This document shows, one piece after another, positions 19,246 through 30,745 of a stretch of 64,000 nt of DNA. Position numbers and translations under genes: made by a program. The DNA lies in the NCBI RefSeq assembly GCF_030767025.1, contig NZ_JASITE010000004.1, positions 372,001-436,000 on the forward strand. Direction: 5' to 3'. The notes below the pieces were generated by a model. It saw nothing but the letters and a program-made list of their open reading frames with translations. It was not told the DNA's origin and searched no databases. The stretch's first letter is position 1, and each line of letters starts with the position of its first letter. The stretch is from Nocardia sp. CC227C (lineage in GTDB: Bacteria; Actinomycetota; Actinomycetes; Mycobacteriales; Mycobacteriaceae).

Positions 19246-21482
19246 TGAGCGCGCCGACTACCGAGCGGTCCGTCGAACTCGAGATCGGCGGTATGACCTG
19301 CGCCTCCTGCGCCTCCCGAATCGAGAAGCGGCTCAACCAGATCGAGGGTGTCAATGCGTCGGTCAACTACGCCACCGAGAAGGCCAGGGTCGACTTCCCG
19401 GCGTCGGTGAGCGCCGACGATCTCATCGAGCAGGTCACCGAGGCCGGTTACACCGCGGCCGTGCACGCCACCGAACCGGTGCGCACCGAGGCGGCCGAGC
19501 ACGATTCCCGTCCCAGCGCCACCGCGGAGTTGCGGCACCGGCTGCTGGTGAGCCTGGCGCTCGCGCTGCCGGTCGTGGCCATGTCCATGATCCCGGCATT
19601 GCAGTTCGACAACTGGCAGTGGCTCTCGCTCACGCTGACCGCGCCCATCGTGGTGTGGGGCGGCGCGCAGTTCCACCGCGCCGCCTGGGTGAACGCCAAG
19701 CACGGCACCGCCACCATGGACACGCTCATCTCGCTGGGCACCATCGCGGCCTTCAGCTGGTCGGTGTACGCGCTGTTCTTCGGCGACGCGGGTATGCCCG
19801 GCATGAAACACCCCTTCACCCTGAGCATTTCGCGCACGGACTCGGCCTCCACGCTGTACTTCGAGGTCGCGGCCGTGCTGATCGTGGCCATTCTGGCAGG
19901 CCGGTACTTCGAGACCCGATCCAAGGAGAAGGCCGGATCGGCGCTGCGCGCCCTGCTCGAAATGGGTGCGAAGGAGGTGTCGGTGCTGCGCGGCGGCGCC
20001 GAAACCCGCATCCCGGTGGCCGATTTGACGGTCGGCGAGGAATTCCTGGTCCGGCCGGGCGAGAAGATCGCCACCGACGGCGTTGTGGTGAGCGGCAGTT
20101 CGGCCCTCGACATGAGCATGCTGACCGGCGAGTCCGTGCCCGTCGAGGTCGGCCCCGGCGACGAGGTGGTCGGGGCGACGGTGAACGCGGGCGGCATGCT
20201 GACCGTGCGCGCCACCCGTGTCGGCGCGGACACCCAGCTGGCCCAGATGGCCAAGCTGGTGGAGGACGCGCAGAACGGCAAGGCACAGGTGCAGCGGCTC
20301 GCCGACCGGGTGGCCGGGGTCTTCGTGCCGATCGTCATCGCTATTTCCGTTGCGACGCTGGGCTTCTGGCTCGGCACCGGAACGGCCACCGCCGCCGCGT
20401 TCGGTGCGGCCGTCGCGGTGCTGATCATCGCCTGCCCGTGCGCCCTCGGCCTGGCCACCCCGACCGCGCTGCTGGTCGGCACCGGGCGCGGTGCGCAGCT
20501 GGGCATCCTGATCAAGGGTCCGCGGGTGCTGGAGTCGACCCGGCGCATCGACACCGTGGTACTGGACAAGACCGGCACCGTGACCACCGGCAAGATGACG
20601 CTGGCGGAGGTGATTCCGGCCGCCGACCAGAGCGCCGACGATCTGCTCGCGGTGGCCGCGGCGGTGGAGCACGGTTCCGAGCACCCGGTTGCCAAAGCCG
20701 TGGTGGACGGTGCCGCGGCCGAGGGCCTGCCCCTGGAGCCGGTGGAGCAGTTCGTCTCCCACGGCGGCAAGGGCGTGCGGGGCCTGGTGGGTGAACGCGC
20801 GGTGGTGATCGGACGCACCTCGCTGCTCGATGATTGGTCGATCGCGCTGCCGGAGTCGTTGGCGCAGGCCAAGTCCCAGGCCGAGGCCGCCGGGCACACC
20901 GCCATCGTGGTGGCCTGGGACGGCGCCGCCCGCGGCGTGCTGGTGATCGCCGACGCGATCAAATCCACCAGCGCCGAGGCGATCTCGGACCTGAGGGCGC
21001 TCGGCCTCACACCCGTGCTGCTGACCGGAGACAATGCCGCCGCCGCCCGCACGGTGGCGGACCGGGTCGGCATCCCCGAGGTGATCGCCGAGGTGCTGCC
21101 CAGTGACAAGCTCGACGTGATCAAGCGGCTCCAGGACGAGGGCAAGGTCGTCGCCATGGTCGGTGACGGCGTCAACGACGCCGCCGCCCTCGCCCAAGCC
21201 GACCTCGGCCTGGCCATGGGGACCGGCACCGATGTGGCCATCGAGGCCAGCGACATCACGCTGGTGCGCGGCGACCTGCGCACGGTGGCCGCCGCCATCC
21301 GCCTGTCCCGGGCCACCCTGGGCACCATCAAGGGCAACCTGTTCTGGGCGTTCGGCTACAACGTCGCGGCCATCCCGCTGGCCGCGGCGGGCATGCTCAA
21401 CCCGATGCTCGCCGGTGCCGCCATGGCGCTGTCCAGCGTCTTCGTGGTGAGCAACAGCCTGCGCCTGCGGCGCTTCGCCTAG
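19245..21482 (+). CDS. copA: Copper-exporting P1B-type ATPase
   Basis: 745 residues. An N-terminal HMA domain carries GGMTCASC (Cys19, Cys22). The transmembrane copper site is [13 protein letters not shown] (Cys397, Cys399). The phosphorylated aspartate is Asp441 in [18 protein letters not shown] and [14 protein letters not shown] complete the catalytic core. The last helices contain YN and MALSS, the residue pattern of Cu(I) (P1B-1) pumps. It should expel cytoplasmic copper. Last gene of the operon. Confidence 0.96.
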   Translation: MSAPTTERSVELEIGGMTCASCASRIEKRLNQIEGVNASVNYATEKARVDFPASVSADDLIEQVTEAGYTAAVHATEPVRTEAAEHDSRPSATAELRHRLLVSLALALPVVAMSMIPALQFDNWQWLSLTLTAPIVVWGGAQFHRAAWVNAKHGTATMDTLISLGTIAAFSWSVYALFFGDAGMPGMKHPFTLSISRTDSASTLYFEVAAVLIVAILAGRYFETRSKEKAGSALRALLEMGAKEVSVLRGGAETRIPVADLTVGEEFLVRPGEKIATDGVVVSGSSALDMSMLTGESVPVEVGPGDEVVGATVNAGGMLTVRATRVGADTQLAQMAKLVEDAQNGKAQVQRLADRVAGVFVPIVIAISVATLGFWLGTGTATAAAFGAAVAVLIIACPCALGLATPTALLVGTGRGAQLGILIKGPRVLESTRRIDTVVLDKTGTVTTGKMTLAEVIPAADQSADDLLAVAAAVEHGSEHPVAKAVVDGAAAEGLPLEPVEQFVSHGGKGVRGLVGERAVVIGRTSLLDDWSIALPESLAQAKSQAEAAGHTAIVVAWDGAARGVLVIADAIKSTSAEAISDLRALGLTPVLLTGDNAAAARTVADRVGIPEVIAEVLPSDKLDVIKRLQDEGKVVAMVGDGVNDAAALAQADLGLAMGTGTDVAIEASDITLVRGDLRTVAAAIRLSRATLGTIKGNLFWAFGYNVAAIPLAAAGMLNPMLAGAAMALSSVFVVSNSLRLRRFA

Positions 21483-21674
21483 CCGCACGCGGCACGAATC
21501 GACCGGGTCGGTCGGGATCGCCCCACGGCGGCACCGACCGACCCGGTCGCCGTCGCATCCGACCCCGATCCACCCGGTCGCTCGCGAACCAATCCACCCG
21601 GTCGCCGATCGTCGCGGGCCGGTCCATGGCAGACTCGCCTGCGGCCATCCGTTGTCCAGCCGAGAGGATCTCTC

Positions 21675-22193
21675 GTGTCCACCCCCACCGGCCCCGATGG
21701 GCTGCCCAGCATTGCCGAATACCTCGCCTCGGCGGGCGTGCACGTGGAGTCCGTCGCGCCCGGAGACCCTGGTGCACCGCAGGTCTCGATCCCGGTGCCG
21801 GAGGGGTGGCAGCAGATGAACCCGGCGCAGTTCCCCGGCGCGTACGGGGTGTGGGCGACCGCGCCGGAGGGCGGCTGGGCCGACAACGCCGTGGTGCTGG
21901 TCGCGAAGTTCTCCGAGCCGATGGACTCGTCCAAGCTGCTGGAGTGCGGGTTCACCGATGCGCGGCGGCTGCCGGAGTGGCAGGAGCTCGACACCCACAC
22001 CGGCGAATTCAACGGCTTCCCGTCCTCGGCGATCACCGGCACCTACGTGGTCGAACCGATGACCCTGTGGGCCTACAACCGGTACGTCATCCTCGAGGAT
22101 CGCTATCTGGTGCAGCTGACCGTCACCACGCGCGCCGACCACGACGGCGCGGACGCGGCAGCCATTGTCGCGGGGCTGGCCGTTTCCGCCTGA
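21675..22193 (+). CDS. LpqN/LpqT-family protein without lipobox
   Basis: 172 residues matching the LpqN/LpqT family: VSIPVPEGWQQM, FPGAYGVW, LVAKFSEPMDSSKLL, GEFNGFPSSAITGTY, and RYLVQLTVTTRADHD. Mycobacterial members are lipoproteins, but this one has no signal peptide or lipobox at its N-terminus. GTG start with an AGAGGA site. In M. tuberculosis lpqT lies beside rplY; here the gene sits between copA and rsmA. Function is unknown. Confidence 0.75.
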   Translation: MSTPTGPDGLPSIAEYLASAGVHVESVAPGDPGAPQVSIPVPEGWQQMNPAQFPGAYGVWATAPEGGWADNAVVLVAKFSEPMDSSKLLECGFTDARRLPEWQELDTHTGEFNGFPSSAITGTYVVEPMTLWAYNRYVILEDRYLVQLTVTTRADHDGADAAAIVAGLAVSA

Positions 22194-22227
22194 GCCGGAG
22201 CGGCGGTCTCGATCCCGCGCGGCTGTC

Positions 22228-23106
22228 TCAGCCTTGTTCGGCCAGGCGGACGAAGGCCGCCGTATCGAGGGTCTCACCGCGTGCGGTGGGCGCGATTCCC
22301 GCTGCCACCAAACGCTTTTCGGCTTCGGCCGGGGAGCCCGCCCAGCCCGCCAGGGCGGCGCGCAGCGTTTTGCGGCGCTGCGCGAAGGCCGCGTCCACCA
22401 CCGCGTAGACCCGCTGCCGGAACTCGGCGTCCTGCGGCCACGGGGAGACGGTGAAGCGGTCGATGCGGACCAGACCGGATTCGACCTGCGGAACCGGCCA
22501 GAAGATCTGGCGGCCGACGGTTCCGGCACGGCGAACCGGACCGAAGAAGCCCGCCTTGACGCTGGGGACGCCGTAGACGCGGCCACCGGGCTCGGCGGCC
22601 AGGCGCTCGGCCACCTCCAACTGCACCATGACGAGTGCGGTTCGGATGCTGGGCAATTCGGCCATCAGCGTCAGCAGCACCGGGACCGCGACGTTGTAGG
22701 GCAGATTCGCGACCAGCGCCGTGGGTGCGGCGGGCAGATCGGCGGCGGTGACCTTCATGGCGTCGGAGAGCACCACCGTCAGGCGATCGGACAGCTCGGG
22801 GGCCCGCGCCGCCACCGTATCGGGCAGGGCGCGGGCGAGCACCGGGTCGATCTCCACCGCCACCACCCGGTCGACCACATCGAGCAGCGCCAGGGTCAGC
22901 GAACCGAGTCCGGGTCCGACCTCGAGCACCACGTCCTCGGGGCCGACCCCCGCCGTGCTCACGATGCGCCGCATGGTGTTGGCATCGTGCACGAAGTTCT
23001 GACCGAGCTGCTTGGTCGGCCGCACCCCGAGCCGTTCGGCCAGCTCCCGCACTTCGGCGGGACCCAGCAGAGCGGCTCGACCACGGGCGATATCGGACTC
23101 GGACAC
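22228..23106 (-). CDS. rsmA: 16S rRNA dimethyladenosine transferase
   Basis: About 292 residues (KsgA). It dimethylates A1518 and A1519 (E. coli numbering) of 16S rRNA. Motifs: [10 protein letters not shown] near residue 34, SAM-binding [21 protein letters not shown], and the catalytic NLPYN. The C-terminal [10 protein letters not shown] is also typical. GTG 23106 is chosen over the longer frame to 23145 because the conserved alignment begins just after it; the ribosome site is weak. In mycobacteria it lies in the rpfB-ksgA-ispE run. Confidence 0.95.
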   Translation of the reverse strand: MSESDIARGRAALLGPAEVRELAERLGVRPTKQLGQNFVHDANTMRRIVSTAGVGPEDVVLEVGPGLGSLTLALLDVVDRVVAVEIDPVLARALPDTVAARAPELSDRLTVVLSDAMKVTAADLPAAPTALVANLPYNVAVPVLLTLMAELPSIRTALVMVQLEVAERLAAEPGGRVYGVPSVKAGFFGPVRRAGTVGRQIFWPVPQVESGLVRIDRFTVSPWPQDAEFRQRVYAVVDAAFAQRRKTLRAALAGWAGSPAEAEKRLVAAGIAPTARGETLDTAAFVRLAEQG

Positions 23107-23304
23107 GCCGCCAAACGTATCAACACGGCCGCGCCGAGCACGCACCTGCCCGCGCCGTCGCTCGCCCCACGGCCACCTCTCCCCCGCTGCTCCGTCGTCG
23201 CTCGAACGACGGCGGCAGCCGCTACCGCATGGTCAGGCGCCGAGCGGCGGCCACCCCGACCACCGGCCGTTCCGCCGTCCGCGCCCGCCGCCTCCGGGCG
23301 CGTC

Positions 23305-24465
23305 TCACGGCAACGTCGGCGTGGACAGCACCCGGGCTACGAAGCCCTCGATGGCCGCCCACATCTCCGGGTTGAGTTCGGTGTGCTCACCCATGCCGAC
23401 GACCGTCGAGTAGTCGACCCCGTTGGCGGTGAACTGCGCGGCCAAAGCGGCGTGCAGCGGTGACGGAACCACCTTGTCGGTGGCGTTGAGCAGCAGCAGG
23501 ATCGGGGCGTCGTAGCCGCTGGTCGGCACCGCCATGTAGTCGGTGACGGCGGTGCGGAAGCGCTCGTCCGCGAGCGGCCGGGCCAGCATCTCCCCCACCG
23601 AGATGCCGTCCACCACCCGCATGATGCCGTCGAAGCAGAGGCCGCTGGCGTCATCGAGGACCTGGCGGCCGCGTGGGGTGAGGTAGCTGTCCAGGTCGAG
23701 TTCGGGACGCGTATCCCGCAGTCCGGCGAACATGCTCACCACGAATCCGTCGATGGCATTGCCGAGCTGGCCCGGCACCGCGGGCACGTACGGCCCGACG
23801 AGCGGGGCGACCTTCTCGATATCCGAGGCCGGATCGACGGCGATGGTCCCCCGGAAGTCCAGGTCGGGCAGCAGCGCCGCTTGCAGGTGCGCGGTGCCCA
23901 GCGCCGCGTGGCCGCCCTGTGAGAAGCCGGTGACCGCCCACGACCGCGACAGATCGGAGCGGATCTCGCGCGCCGCCCGCACCAGGTCGATGGTGGCGGT
24001 CGCCTCGGTGCGCGTCTCCAGATACGGGTGCGGTCCGGTGTCGAACCGGCCGAGCCCGAGGAAGTCGGGCGCGACCACGGCGAAACCCTTGTTCACGAAG
24101 TACTGGAGGACCGCGTCCTCCTTGGGTCGGCTGAATCGGCTGCCGGCGCTCTGCCCGCCGCAGCCGGGGCCGAGCCCGGAGGTGCCGTGGTCGTAGGCCA
24201 TGATCGGCCAGCCGCCCAGGGGCGGCGTCCCTTCCGGAACGATCAGGGCCCCACTGGCTTTCACCGGCTCGCCGTTGGAGCGCGTGGTCCAGTAGTCGAC
24301 GGAGTACCCGTTGGCCATCCCCCGCCAGCCGGCGGGCTGCGCCTCCACCGCGATCGGTGTGCCCTCGGCCGCCGCCTGCGCCGGGGCCACCGGAACACTC
24401 AACAGCGCTCCCGCCGACACCGTCGCCGCGGCCAGGACACGCGTCCACCCGCCGAACACTCGCAT
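23305..24465 (-). CDS. Secreted lipase, LIP family
   Basis: 386 residues. A Sec signal peptide (VLAAATVSAGALLSVPVAPAQA) is followed by an alpha/beta hydrolase of the secretory lipase (LIP) group. Nucleophile elbow GFSQGG (near 195); the oxyanion region is YDHGTSG. Late histidine in GMGEHTELN. ATG 24465 has GGAGG 5 nt upstream; an upstream ATG at 24477 is less likely. It likely hydrolyses extracellular acylglycerols or esters. It is divergent from an SDR gene and shares a 139-bp spacer with a KstR-type box. Confidence 0.85.
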   Translation of the reverse strand: MRVFGGWTRVLAAATVSAGALLSVPVAPAQAAAEGTPIAVEAQPAGWRGMANGYSVDYWTTRSNGEPVKASGALIVPEGTPPLGGWPIMAYDHGTSGLGPGCGGQSAGSRFSRPKEDAVLQYFVNKGFAVVAPDFLGLGRFDTGPHPYLETRTEATATIDLVRAAREIRSDLSRSWAVTGFSQGGHAALGTAHLQAALLPDLDFRGTIAVDPASDIEKVAPLVGPYVPAVPGQLGNAIDGFVVSMFAGLRDTRPELDLDSYLTPRGRQVLDDASGLCFDGIMRVVDGISVGEMLARPLADERFRTAVTDYMAVPTSGYDAPILLLLNATDKVVPSPLHAALAAQFTANGVDYSTVVGMGEHTELNPEMWAAIEGFVARVLSTPTLP

Positions 24466-24569
24466 GCGATCCTCCATCAGGTCCCCGACCCGGGAATGAC
24501 TATCGAACCGCCATGCAGCCTAATGAACTGAACAACGGTCCAATCTGAAGATTCTCTGGCAATCCGCCG

Positions 24570-24598
24570 TTGACCCCACCTGTAACTTGTTCTAATTT
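24570..24598 (+). promoter_or_regulatory. Promoter with perfect KstR-type box
   Basis: TTGACC (24570-24575) and TAATTT (24593-24598) are 17 bp apart. The spacer holds TGTAACTTGTTCTA (24581-24594), which fits TnnAACnnGTTnnA, the known binding motif of KstR, the sterol-catabolism repressor of mycobacteria and rhodococci. The -10 is 6 nt before the ATG of the SDR gene, implying a leaderless transcript directly blocked by the repressor. Confidence 0.6.
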
Positions 24599-24604
24599 CG
24601 GGCG

Positions 24605-25372
24605 ATGGATCGCAGATACGACGACCGTCGCGTACTCGTCACCGGCGCGGGCTCCGGCATCGGACAGGGCATCGCCCTGCGACTGCTGGCCGAGGGCGCG
24701 CAGCTGGTCGCCGCCGACGTCAACGAGACCGGACTGGCCGCCACCGTCGAGGCCGCCCCCGCCGACCAGCGCGACCGGCTGCGCGCCCTGGCGGTGAACG
24801 TGGCCGATCAGGAGTCCACCCGCGCCGCCGTGGCCGAGGCGACCGAGTTCCTCGGCGGCCTGGACGTTCTCGTGAACGCGGCGGGCATCATGCGCGGCGG
24901 GCACACCCACGAACTACCCCTGGAGACCTGGAACCAGGTGCTCGCGGTGAACCTCACCGGCACCTTCCTGATGGTCCAGGCGGCCCTGCCGCACCTGCTC
25001 GAATCGCCGCACGGCGTCGTGGTGAACTTCTCCTCCACCAGCGCGTTCGGCGCGGCGCCGTATATGGCCGCCTACGCCGCGTCCAAGGCCGGGGTCAACG
25101 CGCTCACCCACTCCATCGCGCTCGAGTACTCGAAGCAGGGCCTGCGCGCGGTGAATATCGTGCCCGGCGGCATCAGCACCGCCATCACATCGAATCTCGA
25201 CATCCCCGCCGACGCGGACTGGACCCTGATGGCCCGCCTGCCCGGCTGGCTGGAGGGCGGCGCGCTGGGCAAACCCGAGGACATCGCGGGTGTGGTGGCC
25301 ATGGTCGCCTCCGAGGACGGCCGCTACATGACCGGCACCGAACTCCGCGTGGACGGCGGCGCGCTCATGTAG
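24605..25372 (+). CDS. SDR family oxidoreductase, putative KstR regulon
   Basis: 255-residue classical SDR: TGAGSGIGQG (about 14-23), the acidic Asp in VAADVNE that selects NAD(H), NAAGIM, Ser in NFSSTSAFG, and YAASKAG. No ribosome site precedes the ATG, consistent with a leaderless start. The KstR box in its promoter suggests a role in steroid or lipid side-chain breakdown, such as a hydroxysteroid or 3-hydroxyacyl dehydrogenase. Substrate choice is inferred from the operator only. Confidence 0.88.
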   Translation: MDRRYDDRRVLVTGAGSGIGQGIALRLLAEGAQLVAADVNETGLAATVEAAPADQRDRLRALAVNVADQESTRAAVAEATEFLGGLDVLVNAAGIMRGGHTHELPLETWNQVLAVNLTGTFLMVQAALPHLLESPHGVVVNFSSTSAFGAAPYMAAYAASKAGVNALTHSIALEYSKQGLRAVNIVPGGISTAITSNLDIPADADWTLMARLPGWLEGGALGKPEDIAGVVAMVASEDGRYMTGTELRVDGGALM

Positions 25373-25463
25373 CGGCCGACGACCGCTGCGAGCGACAGTC
25401 CGCGTGGGTCATGTGAGCAACGGCCCGCGCGGGCGATACGAACAGCCGAAGCGGGAAGCCCGC

Positions 25464-26644
<1,181 letters not shown>

Positions 26645-26801
26645 CCACTCCACGCGTACCGGGGCGTTTCAGAATAACGACCCGATATCGAAGCGCTGGT
26701 TGGTCACGATTCGGCTAGATCATAGTGAGCGAAGCCACACCGCGCGACCCACGGATCGACAGTGCGCAAACCCGTGACTTTCTCGCAGAAATCGTGCGAC
26801 C

Positions 26802-27629
26802 TCAGATTCCGTAGACCAGCCGCGCATTCGCCGTGGTGATCTTGGCCAGCCGCACCGGATCCTGTTCGCGAAGTTCGGCCAGCGCCCGCACGGTGTACGG
26901 CAGGCAGTACGGCTCGTTCGGCGCGCCGCGGAAGGGATGCGGGGTCAGGAAGGGCGCGTCCGTTTCGACGAGAATCCGCTCCTCCGGCACCAGTTTCGCG
27001 GCCTCCCGCAATTCATGGGCATTCTTGAAACTGACGGTTCCGGAGAAACTCAGGTAGTAGCCCTCCTCCACGCACGCGACGGCCATGTTCGCGTCGGAGG
27101 AGAAACAATGGAAGATCACCGTTTCCGGTGCGCCCTCGTCCAGCAGGACGGCGAGCAGATCATGATCGGCTTCCCGATTGTGGATCATGAGCGGTTTGCC
27201 CAGTCGCTTGGCCAGGTCGATATGCCAGCGGAAAGCCTCGACCTGCTCCTCGATCGCGGCGCAGCCGTCGAGCTTGCCGGGCCAGTAGTAATCGAGGCCG
27301 GTCTCGCCCACGGCCACCACGCGCGGATCGCCCGCCAGCTTCTCCAGCTCCACCTTGGCCGCGTCGTCCAGCGCGGCGGCGCGCGTCGGATGCAGGGCCA
27401 CGGCCGCGTAAACCCGCCGATCCCAGTGCGCGGCGCGCACCGCGAAACGGGCGGCCTCGAGATCGTCGGCGATCGTCACCACCTGACCGACCCCCACGGC
27501 CTGGGCCCGATCCACAATGGCGGCAACCGATTCCGCATCGCTCGCGCCGCAGGCGTCCAGATGGGTGTGCGCGTCCACCAGCGGGGACAGCGGTTCGGGC
27601 GGTTCCGGCGCGGGTCGCTTCTTACTCAT
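26802..27629 (-). CDS. tatD: TatD family metal-dependent hydrolase
   Basis: 275 residues in a TIM-barrel metallo-hydrolase of the TatD group (3'-5' DNA exonuclease activity). Metal ligands lie in VDAHTHLD near the N-terminus, the glutamate in [23 protein letters not shown], and [11 protein letters not shown]. It is divergent from metG by 68 bp and upstream of rpfB, as in mycobacteria. The ATG at 27629 is chosen; two in-frame GTG codons (27635 and 27638) precede it. Confidence 0.93.
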   Translation of the reverse strand: MSKKRPAPEPPEPLSPLVDAHTHLDACGASDAESVAAIVDRAQAVGVGQVVTIADDLEAARFAVRAAHWDRRVYAAVALHPTRAAALDDAAKVELEKLAGDPRVVAVGETGLDYYWPGKLDGCAAIEEQVEAFRWHIDLAKRLGKPLMIHNREADHDLLAVLLDEGAPETVIFHCFSSDANMAVACVEEGYYLSFSGTVSFKNAHELREAAKLVPEERILVETDAPFLTPHPFRGAPNEPYCLPYTVRALAELREQDPVRLAKITTANARLVYGI

Positions 27630-27697
27630 CGACACCACCGCTTACAGGGATATTGAGGGGAGCGGCTGAAGGCACGCCGATTACAGTAGGACACACC

Positions 27698-29281
27698 ATG
27701 AGCGCATCCGACCGCACCGCCACCCCTGGCGCATCAGCACCGGCCTTCTACATCACCACGGCCATCGCCTACCCGAACGGTGCGCCGCACATCGGGCACG
27801 CGTACGAGTACATCTCCTCCGATGCCCTGGCCCGTTTCAAGCGACTCGACGGCTTCGACGTGTTCTTCATGACCGGCACCGACGAGCACGGCCAGAAGGT
27901 GCAGCAGGCCGCCAAGGCCGCGGGCGTGCCCGAGCGCGAGTACGCGGCGGGCAACTCGGACGTGTTCGAGCGGATGGACTCCGCGCTCGACGTCTCCTTC
28001 GACCGGTTCATCCGCACCACGGACGCCGACCACCACGCCGCCTCCATCGCCATCTGGGAGCGGATGGCGGCCAACGGCGACATCTACCTCGACACCTACT
28101 CGGGCTGGTACTCGGTGCGCGACGAGGCCTTCTACACCGAGGAGGAGACCACCGTCCTCGACGACGGCACCCGCGTCTCCACCGAGACCAGGACGCCGGT
28201 GGAGTGGACCGAGGAGTCGAACTACTTCTTCCGGCTGTCCAACTACCAGGACAAGCTGCTCGAACTCTACGAGACGCGACCGGAGTTCATCGCGCCCGCC
28301 ACCCGGCGCAACGAGATCGTCTCCTACGTGAAGGCCGGGCTGAAGGATCTGTCCATCTCCCGCACCACCTTCGACTGGGGCGTGCCGGTGCCGGGCGATC
28401 CGGCGCACGTCATGTACGTGTGGGTGGACGCGCTCACCAACTACCTCACCGGCGCGGGCTTCCCGAATACCGATTCCGCCGAGTTCCGGAAGTTCTGGCC
28501 CGCGGATCTGCACATTATCGGCAAGGACATCACCCGCTTCCACTGCGTGTACTGGCCCGCCTTCCTGATGTCGGCCGGTATCGAGTTGCCGAAACGCGTG
28601 TTCGTGCACGGGTTCCTGTACAACAAGGGCGAGAAGATGTCGAAGTCGGTCGGCAATGTGGTCGATCCGATGCAACTGGTCGACACCTACGGCCTCGACG
28701 CCGTGCGCTTCTTCCTGCTGCGCGAGATCTCCTACGGGCAGGACGGCTCCTACAGCCACGAGGGCATCGTCGGGCGCATCAATACCGACCTGGCCAACGA
28801 GTACGGCAATCTGGCGCAGCGCTGCCTGAAGATGGTCGCCCGCGACTTCGGTCCCGTGGTGCCGACGCCCGGTGAGCTCACCGCGGACGACAAGGCGCTG
28901 CTGGAACGGGCGAACGGGCTGCTGGAGAAGGTGCGCGCCGAATTCGACCAGCAGCAGATCCATCTCGGCCTGGAACAGCTGTGGCTCACCCTGGGCGAGA
29001 CCAACCGCTACTTCTCCGCGCAGGCCCCGTGGACGCTCGCCAAGGCGGGTACGCCGGAGGACACCGCCCGGGAGGGCACCATCCTGTACGTGACCATGGA
29101 GGTGCTGCGGATCGTCTCCATACTGGTGCAGCCGGTGATTCCGGGTTCGGCGGACAAGATCCTGGATCTGTTGGGCCAGACCGGCCGCACCTTCGCCGAT
29201 ATCGCGACGCCGATCCAGCCGGGCACCGCACTGCCCGAGCCGGAGGTGGTCTTCCCGAAGTTCCGGGACCCTGCGGCGTAA
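27698..29281 (+). CDS. metG: Methionine-tRNA ligase
   Basis: 527-residue class I synthetase. The HIGH motif is in [14 protein letters not shown] (about 24) and KMSKS in [10 protein letters not shown] (about 312). The family signature [10 protein letters not shown] is present. The short form lacks a C-terminal tRNA-binding extension, as in mycobacterial MetG. The ATG 27698 matches the family N-terminus; the frame is open upstream to 27653. Divergent from tatD. A strong hairpin follows the stop. Confidence 0.96.
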   Translation: MSASDRTATPGASAPAFYITTAIAYPNGAPHIGHAYEYISSDALARFKRLDGFDVFFMTGTDEHGQKVQQAAKAAGVPEREYAAGNSDVFERMDSALDVSFDRFIRTTDADHHAASIAIWERMAANGDIYLDTYSGWYSVRDEAFYTEEETTVLDDGTRVSTETRTPVEWTEESNYFFRLSNYQDKLLELYETRPEFIAPATRRNEIVSYVKAGLKDLSISRTTFDWGVPVPGDPAHVMYVWVDALTNYLTGAGFPNTDSAEFRKFWPADLHIIGKDITRFHCVYWPAFLMSAGIELPKRVFVHGFLYNKGEKMSKSVGNVVDPMQLVDTYGLDAVRFFLLREISYGQDGSYSHEGIVGRINTDLANEYGNLAQRCLKMVARDFGPVVPTPGELTADDKALLERANGLLEKVRAEFDQQQIHLGLEQLWLTLGETNRYFSAQAPWTLAKAGTPEDTAREGTILYVTMEVLRIVSILVQPVIPGSADKILDLLGQTGRTFADIATPIQPGTALPEPEVVFPKFRDPAA

Positions 29282-29685
29282 CCTCTCGAAAAGGGCTGTC
29301 GCCCAGACAGTTTGCTCACCGCTGGCCGGGTACGAGAAATCGTGCCCGGCCGCCGTGCTTTCGGCGGTCGGGAGGCGGTGAAGTCTCTCACAGCGAAACC
29401 GTCAGTCCGATAATCAAGACTGGTCGTTCGCACAGATTTGCCCGGGTAACCGATCGTTGGCCCCGCGCCCACCCGGACACCAAGATCACCTGATCACCCG
29501 AGGCGAAGTACTGATAGCCGAACCATATGCAGTTCGTGAGACTTTCAGTTACAGAAATTGTGAGATACCCAAATGTCTCAGACAGCCGACCCCGATCGAC
29601 GATGTCGCAGACGAAGTTACCCTCGGGTAGCCTTCCATGCGTCCCCGCTATCGAATGAATTGCTCCCTACTTCCGAGGAGTCCCC
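29282..29685. other. 404-bp spacer before the Ole-like operon
   Basis: No gene is convincing here. It holds the metG hairpin (29324-29351), an AT-richer stretch (about 29505-29580) that probably carries the operon promoter, and an imperfect dyad GAGA...TCTC near 29562. The ribosome site GAGGAG (29675-29680) serves the GTG at 29686. Confidence 0.5.
29324..29351 (+). terminator. 12-bp stem with GAAA tetraloop after metG
   Basis: GGCCGGGTACGA (29324-29335), loop GAAA, TCGTGCCCGGCC (29340-29351), with one G-T wobble. It lies 42 bp after the metG stop. There is no T tract, as is common for actinobacterial terminators. Confidence 0.55.
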
Positions 29686-30738
29686 GTGCCGTATTCACGA
29701 TTCGAGGCGATCGGCGCATATCTGCCGTCCAAACGAGTCACCACCGAAGAACTCGTATCGCAATTGAAAACCGCGCCCGGCTTCGATCTCGAAAAGATCA
29801 CGGGCGTCCAGGAGCGGCGCTTCCGCTCCACCGAACCCGGGCACATCGAAGATTCCTTCACCCTCGCCATGAATGCGGTGGAGGACTGTCTGTCCAGGTC
29901 ACAGTATGCGGCCTCGGACCTGGACGTGATCATCTCCACCTCGATCACGCGGTCCAAGGACGGCACCAAGATGTATATGGAACCCTCCTTCGCGGGTGCG
30001 ATCGGCCGTGCCATCGGCGCGCGTGACGATGTCATCACCTTCGATCTGTCGAATGCGTGCGCGGGAATGCTCACCGGCACCTACATTCTGGATCGAATGA
30101 TTCGCTCGGGTGCCGTACGGCGTGGAATCGTGGTCAGCGGCGAGGCCATCACCCCCATTGCGGAAACCGCCGTCGAAGAAATCTCCGAGAAATACGACCT
30201 GCAATTCGCCTCACTCACCGTGGGCGATTCCGGTGCCGCCGTCGTACTGGATGAGGCGGTCGACGATGCCGACAAGATCCACTACATCGAGCTGACCACG
30301 GCCTCGGAGTACTCGCACCTGTGCCTGGGCATGCCCAGTGACAAGTCACAGGGTGTTGCGCTCTACACCGACAACCGGAAGATGCACAACGAGTCACGCT
30401 TCCTGCTGTGGACCGACACCCAGGGCACATTCCTGGAGCAGCAGGGCAAGTCCTTCGCGGACGAGCAATTCGACTACATGATCCACCACCAGTTCGGTGC
30501 GGGCGCGGTGCCGTTCATCAACGCCATTGCCGCGCGGGAGTTCGGCGTGCCGATGCCGCCGGACCTGAATGTCATCCACAAGTACGGAAACACCTCCACC
30601 ACTTCACATTTCATCGTGCTGCACGACCAGCTGAGCCAGCAGGCCATTCCGGCCGGATCCAAGCTGCTCATGGTCCCGGCCGCCTCCGGCGTGGTCGCCG
30701 GATTCCTGTCCACCACGATTTCGTCGCTGAAGGTCTGA
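29686..30738 (+). CDS. OleA-like thiolase-fold ketosynthase
   Basis: 350-residue KAS III/thiolase-fold enzyme. Predicted catalytic residues: Glu99 (MEPSFAG), Cys125 (LSNACAG), His267 or 268 (MIHHQFG) and Asn302 (HKYGNTSTTSHF). The Glu-to-Cys and Cys-to-His spacings (26 and about 142) equal those I recall for Xanthomonas OleA (Glu117, Cys143, His285), which condenses two acyl-CoAs head to head to a 2-alkyl-3-keto acid. First gene of a seven-gene operon with OleC- and OleD-like enzymes. GTG start with GAGGAG 5 nt upstream. A plain KAS III is less likely given the neighbours. Confidence 0.82.
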   Translation: MPYSRFEAIGAYLPSKRVTTEELVSQLKTAPGFDLEKITGVQERRFRSTEPGHIEDSFTLAMNAVEDCLSRSQYAASDLDVIISTSITRSKDGTKMYMEPSFAGAIGRAIGARDDVITFDLSNACAGMLTGTYILDRMIRSGAVRRGIVVSGEAITPIAETAVEEISEKYDLQFASLTVGDSGAAVVLDEAVDDADKIHYIELTTASEYSHLCLGMPSDKSQGVALYTDNRKMHNESRFLLWTDTQGTFLEQQGKSFADEQFDYMIHHQFGAGAVPFINAIAAREFGVPMPPDLNVIHKYGNTSTTSHFIVLHDQLSQQAIPAGSKLLMVPAASGVVAGFLSTTISSLKV

Positions 30739-30745
30739 ATCTGCT

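Noticed and set aside
19239..22586. A 1115-codon open frame on the minus strand
   Set aside because: It lies antisense to copA and the LpqN-like gene, is rich in Gly, Arg and His, and has no domain. It is a high-GC shadow frame.
23651..24448. A 265-codon minus-strand frame inside the lipase gene
   Set aside because: The lipase frame has a signal peptide and nucleophile elbow; this frame is an Arg/Gly-rich shadow.
26650..26801. Riboswitch upstream of rpfB
   Set aside because: It would lie upstream of the best promoter (26616-26644), and no clear structured element is visible.
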